Source of the DNA: SZUA-547 sp963669315
GTDB taxonomy: Bacteria > Pseudomonadota > Alphaproteobacteria > Rhodobacterales > Rhodobacteraceae
Direction: 5' to 3'
Assembly (NCBI GenBank): GCA_963669315.1
Contig: OY770021.1
Span: 806,001 to 870,000, forward strand
Length of the DNA stretch: 64,000 bases
Below, piece after piece: positions 61,086 through 64,000 of this stretch (position 1 is its first letter; every line of letters starts with the position of its first letter). Position numbers and translations under genes: made by a program. The notes under the pieces were generated by a model. It did not search any database. It was given only the letters and a program-made list of their open reading frames with translations, and was not told where the DNA came from.

Positions 61086-63218
61086 ATGCCATTCAATAGC
61101 ACCGACCTCTTCAATAAGAAGGAAGCATATTTTTCGGAGCTCAAATCGGAACTCCGGAAGCTTGACGAAGGCGCGCTGGGAGACTTCTGGTTCTTCGACG
61201 GCGTTGAGGTCAATGGCAGCGATGCAGCCGTCATTCTGGTTGGAAAATTTAAGACCACGGTGGCGAATACGCTAAAGAAAGAATCCAAGTCCTACGGAAC
61301 CGGCAAGTGTTTCCGCGAAGGCTCAATTCTGAATATGACGCTTTCGACCGGCAAGATGCCAGAGGCCAAGCTCAAGCCTCTCTTCAAGGAGACGAAGAAC
61401 TTCGGCTTCAAGATCGTAAAAGGCGATCTGACCCCGGCGGGTCCGGGAGCGACGGACGAAAAGAAGGTCCGTGAGATCGTCGGCAGGCTTGAAATCGATT
61501 TCGACAAGATCAAAGGCGAGATCAGCGACGAAAACCGGAAAACGCTGCGTGTTTCATTCGGCAAGATTTCTGACGCGCTTGAGAATAACGATTTTGAAGG
61601 GGCGAAGAAGACGGCGTTCGGCCTCGAAAAGGCGATGAAAAACTTCGTCGAGCAGGCCAAGCCCGGAGCCACGACCCCCGACAGCCGAGAGAAGACGAAC
61701 GCCGAGACACGTTGGAAGACGACGATGGCCCGCTTTGAAAAGATCGAAGGCAAGATTGCGGAAGAGGACCGGACCGCGATCAACGCGAATTGGAAGATTG
61801 TCGACGGCCTCATGAAAAAAGAGGATTGGGGCAAGGCGCTGGCGGCGATCGACAAGCTCGACAGGGATATGGTCGTCCGCGTCAAGAAGGCCGTGGAGGT
61901 GGGAGCCCAGGCTGCGAAATCGACTCAGCAGAAAGTCGAAAGCAAGATCGACGATGCAGACACCAATGAGCTGAAGAAGGCGATCGATGGCCAGGCGGAG
62001 AAGCTCGACAAACTCTTAAATGTCATGGCTAAAGAAATGGCCGAACTGGAGGAATTGCGCGACGACCTTCGCACCGAGCAGCGCAAAGAGCCGCCGGATG
62101 AGGTAGTCGTGGTCAAGATCAAGAAGCAGCTCGACGCGAAAAAGAAGCGCGTCGAAGCGGCGCGCAAGGCTGCGGGTCAGCAGCGCAAGAGCTACGACAT
62201 CATGTCCTCGGCGCTGAAGCGCCGGAAGAGCACAGAAGCGAAGGAGTTGATGGCGCAGTTGGACGAGTCCGAGGAGAAGATGAGCGCTCTCGAGGAGATG
62301 CTCGATTCACCGTCTTTGGCTCAGGCGAGCGACGCGCTGCGCGACACGGTCAAGAAAATGGCCGAAGCGACCGCTTGGCGCGAACAGCAGCTGAAGAAGG
62401 AGGAGGGCGGCTCGGGCCACGCAACCGGTCGACACGGGGCGCAAACAGGCCTCGAGCGGCAGGCCCGCCGGGCCGCCACGACCGAGATGGATACGAGCGG
62501 CAAGAAGCCTAAGGCGAAAAAGGGCACCGGAATAACTCCCGATCAGAAAAAAAACGCAGGCGGAACGGCGCAGACGGTTACCTGGAACAAGGTCAAGTTC
62601 ACATATACCGAGGAAGACGGCAAACGCGTGATCAAGGACCGCGTCGCGACGGCGAAGCAAATCGTCGGCGTGCCTAATCGGACCGGCGGGTCCGATACCG
62701 GCTCCATGTGGGCGACTCCGGTTCTGGAAAAGGAGTCTTTCGACACCGCTAATTCGGCGGCGCAGAAGCTGAAGAAATTCACCCATTACAAGAAAAAGAA
62801 GGGTTGGGGGGACTTCACAAAGCTTGTCATCAAAATGCCAAAACCGACATCGAGCCCTGGATGGGGCTACGCAGTCACGAAGAAAGATACGGCCGGTCTC
62901 GACCCCGCCGATGCCGAGAAAATCCTGAAGCTCTTTGAACACGGAAAGATCTCGTTGGACCGGCTGTTCAAGGAGATGAACGTCAAATTGTTGACCGAGG
63001 AGGGAGACACCGGCGCGAAGATGGTCGAGCACGCGACAGTTGTTTTCAAGCGCGCCAATGGCGGCGACGACTGGAAGATGGTCACGCAATATCCCGATGA
63101 CGGGGTGAAGGCGGGCGATGTGGGCTGGCGGCCCTACGACAACCCTCCACCAGCGACGCTGATCTTGAAAGAGGCCGATAACTCCGAAACGCCGCTGAGC
63201 ACGAAGTCTCTGCCCTGA
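61086..63218 (+). CDS. Coiled-coil protein with RNase-like polymorphic-toxin C-terminus
   Basis: A 710-residue, Lys/Glu-rich cytoplasmic-type protein with no signal peptide. Residues 1-115 form an unrecognised N-terminal domain (GDFWFFDGVEVNGSDAAVIL); about 120-430 are long helices with coiled-coil character. From 440 the layout matches CdiA-CT/BECR-type RNase toxins: H445 and H450 in GHATGRHGAQTGLERQARR, S551-F552 before an Ala-rich helix, a central WGYAV strand near 590, and ATVVFKRANG then W663 and MVTQYPDD. No immunity gene follows; IS481 debris begins 38 bases later. Codon use is A-richer than neighbours. I infer an effector; the delivery system is unknown. Confidence 0.6.
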   Translation: MPFNSTDLFNKKEAYFSELKSELRKLDEGALGDFWFFDGVEVNGSDAAVILVGKFKTTVANTLKKESKSYGTGKCFREGSILNMTLSTGKMPEAKLKPLFKETKNFGFKIVKGDLTPAGPGATDEKKVREIVGRLEIDFDKIKGEISDENRKTLRVSFGKISDALENNDFEGAKKTAFGLEKAMKNFVEQAKPGATTPDSREKTNAETRWKTTMARFEKIEGKIAEEDRTAINANWKIVDGLMKKEDWGKALAAIDKLDRDMVVRVKKAVEVGAQAAKSTQQKVESKIDDADTNELKKAIDGQAEKLDKLLNVMAKEMAELEELRDDLRTEQRKEPPDEVVVVKIKKQLDAKKKRVEAARKAAGQQRKSYDIMSSALKRRKSTEAKELMAQLDESEEKMSALEEMLDSPSLAQASDALRDTVKKMAEATAWREQQLKKEEGGSGHATGRHGAQTGLERQARRAATTEMDTSGKKPKAKKGTGITPDQKKNAGGTAQTVTWNKVKFTYTEEDGKRVIKDRVATAKQIVGVPNRTGGSDTGSMWATPVLEKESFDTANSAAQKLKKFTHYKKKKGWGDFTKLVIKMPKPTSSPGWGYAVTKKDTAGLDPADAEKILKLFEHGKISLDRLFKEMNVKLLTEEGDTGAKMVEHATVVFKRANGGDDWKMVTQYPDDGVKAGDVGWRPYDNPPPATLILKEADNSETPLSTKSLP

Positions 63219-63255
63219 GTAACCGCGTATAGCGCGCGGTTCAGTTCTGCTTGCG

Positions 63256-63594
63256 GGATCGTCGGCTGCAGGGCGTAGAGGCAGTCGTCCAGGGGAAGCA
63301 GAGTGTGACGCCGAAAGGCGACGATGATCGCCTCCTCCTCTTTGCTGAGAACGGTTGAACGGGGCTCTTTCGGCCCGGTCTTGCGATCCTCAACCGACGT
63401 CCGCTTGCGCCATTTCAGAACCGTCTTCGGGTTGATTCCATAGGTCCGGCTCAGCTCCGCGGCCGAAGCTTGCGATCGCTGTATCGCCGCTCGGACCGCG
63501 TGCGTGGTCGTGGCGCTGCCGTGGCGTATCTGTCCCATAGGGCGTCCTTCCATTCCAAAGAAAAGATCGCACCATCAAATCCTGGGATCAAACA
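63256..63594 (-). pseudogene. IS481-family element, 5' fragment
   Basis: The minus strand begins TGTTTGATCCCAGG at 63594, probably the element's end, then an ATG at 63538 opens MGQIRHGSATTTHAVRAAIQ, SQASAAELSRTYGINPKTVL, KWRKRTSVEDRKTGPKEPRS and LLPLDDCLYALQPTIP. This is the HTH start of IS481-family transposases. Homology stops near 63256, so the DDE core is missing. The element's outer end touches the stop codon of the second BT1 copy. Confidence 0.85.
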
Positions 63595-64000
63595 CCTAGT
63601 CCGAAGTTCGAAACCGTGATGCCTGTACAGCGAGAACAGCCACAATTGGCGCGGCAAGCGACGCCAATGCGACGGTGATCAGAAGCGGGCCGAGTTGTTC
63701 GTAGTTCGCAGCCATCGAAATCTGGCCAGTGCCGAGAACGCGTACCTCGCGGCTTATGACGAATAGCTCGTTCAGCCATTTGGTCGCTAGGCTCGACGCT
63801 GAGAGCGCAAGGTTGGTGAAAGACGCCATCACCGCGAAGAACGTTGCTTTCAGATGGGCCGGCGCGTTCCGCGCGATCCAGGCGAGCATCGGGATCATCG
63901 CGATCTGGCCGAGCGGCGACTCGATCGCGGTGTCGAGAATGGCGATGAACCGGGCGTCTATGACGCCTCCGGTGCGTGCGGCGGTCCATTCGTGCAGGCC
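63595..64000. repeat. Long direct repeat, copy B
   Basis: Identical to 23032-23437 over every base visible (406), in the same orientation, and cut by the end of the window. The left boundary is the same CCTAG, but here it adjoins the IS481 end instead of IS5 debris. Confidence 0.9.
63596..64000 (-). CDS. BT1/FBT-type transporter, second copy (partial)
   Basis: The minus strand encodes the last 134 residues of the same transporter as at 23033-24667, with no difference seen (AMIPMLAWIARNAPAHLKAT ... AVQASRFRTSD). The 5' part lies beyond the window, so it is not known whether this copy is full length. Confidence 0.85.
   Translation of the reverse strand, partial: GLHEWTAARTGGVIDARFIAILDTAIESPLGQIAMIPMLAWIARNAPAHLKATFFAVMASFTNLALSASSLATKWLNELFVISREVRVLGTGQISMAANYEQLGPLLITVALASLAAPIVAVLAVQASRFRTSD

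Noticed and set aside
1..64000. CRISPR arrays, rRNA genes, replication origin
   Set aside because: I saw no regularly spaced short repeats, no rRNA-like sequence and no DnaA-box or iteron cluster.

Overview
The window is high-GC DNA from an alphaproteobacterium, most likely a member of the Rhodobacterales. Supporting signs are the class II DAHP synthase, the order SPOR protein - dacC - tmk - holB - tatD - MBL hydrolase, and the rhodobacterial look of the IS6, IS5 and IS481 elements. It splits into a conserved left part (1 to about 17.5 kb) and a mosaic accessory part (about 17.5 kb to the end), with a tRNA-Ser gene at the boundary.

Left part. The end of ureC is followed by an HNH-nuclease-like gene of lower GC, a glutathione S-transferase, ureE, a small secreted protein, ureF and ureG. 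Next come tRNA-Pro(TGG), class II DAHP synthase, serB, a YciA-type thioesterase, msrP, a LysR regulator with a clear terminator, a secreted unknown protein and an AEC-family carrier. The minus-strand housekeeping run MBL - tatD - holB - tmk - dacC - SPOR lipoprotein ends near tRNA-Ser(TGA).

Right part, 17.5-26.2 kb: an IS graveyard. A serine recombinase gene lies in two same-strand pieces separated by an intact IS6 copy, a small cassette (OsmC, Tat-exported cysteine hydrolase, AraC) and a decayed IS6 fragment. Remnants of IS5- and IS3-type elements, a BT1-type transporter, a truncated trypsin-like protease and a second IS6 copy with a nonsense codon follow.

26.2-40.9 kb: a minus-strand super-operon. 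It reads fadD-like ligase, two-subunit E1, E2 acyltransferase, Glu/Leu/Phe/Val dehydrogenase, universal stress protein, then the complete N-type rotary ATPase set atpDCQRBEFAG, then dodecin and a phosphoribosyltransferase. Many junctions overlap or are only a few bases long. A perfect FNR-type palindrome precedes dodecin, and a near-consensus CRP/FNR-type site lies about 42 bp upstream of a predicted start in front of the operon. This suggests a low-oxygen or low-energy programme.

41.1-60.0 kb: after a third, intact IS6 copy comes a divergent catabolic cluster under a LacI-family regulator. It has an ABC sugar-type importer, five SnoaL/NTF2-fold proteins (at least three with an internal duplication), SDR, bicupin, HisD/HpsN-like dehydrogenase, alpha/beta hydrolase, RraA-like aldolase, thioesterase, amidohydrolase and a MetE-like zinc methyltransferase. 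Four near-identical LacI-type palindromes sit at its promoters. I know of no described pathway with this gene set.

60.0-64.0 kb: scars of a phage terminase, an IS6 end and a membrane protein, then a 710-residue coiled-coil protein whose C-terminal part resembles an RNase-like polymorphic toxin with no visible immunity gene. The window ends in an IS481 fragment and a second, base-identical copy (406 bp visible) of the BT1 transporter 3' end found at 23.0 kb. The 40.6 kb between these direct repeats could in principle be lost or amplified by recombination.
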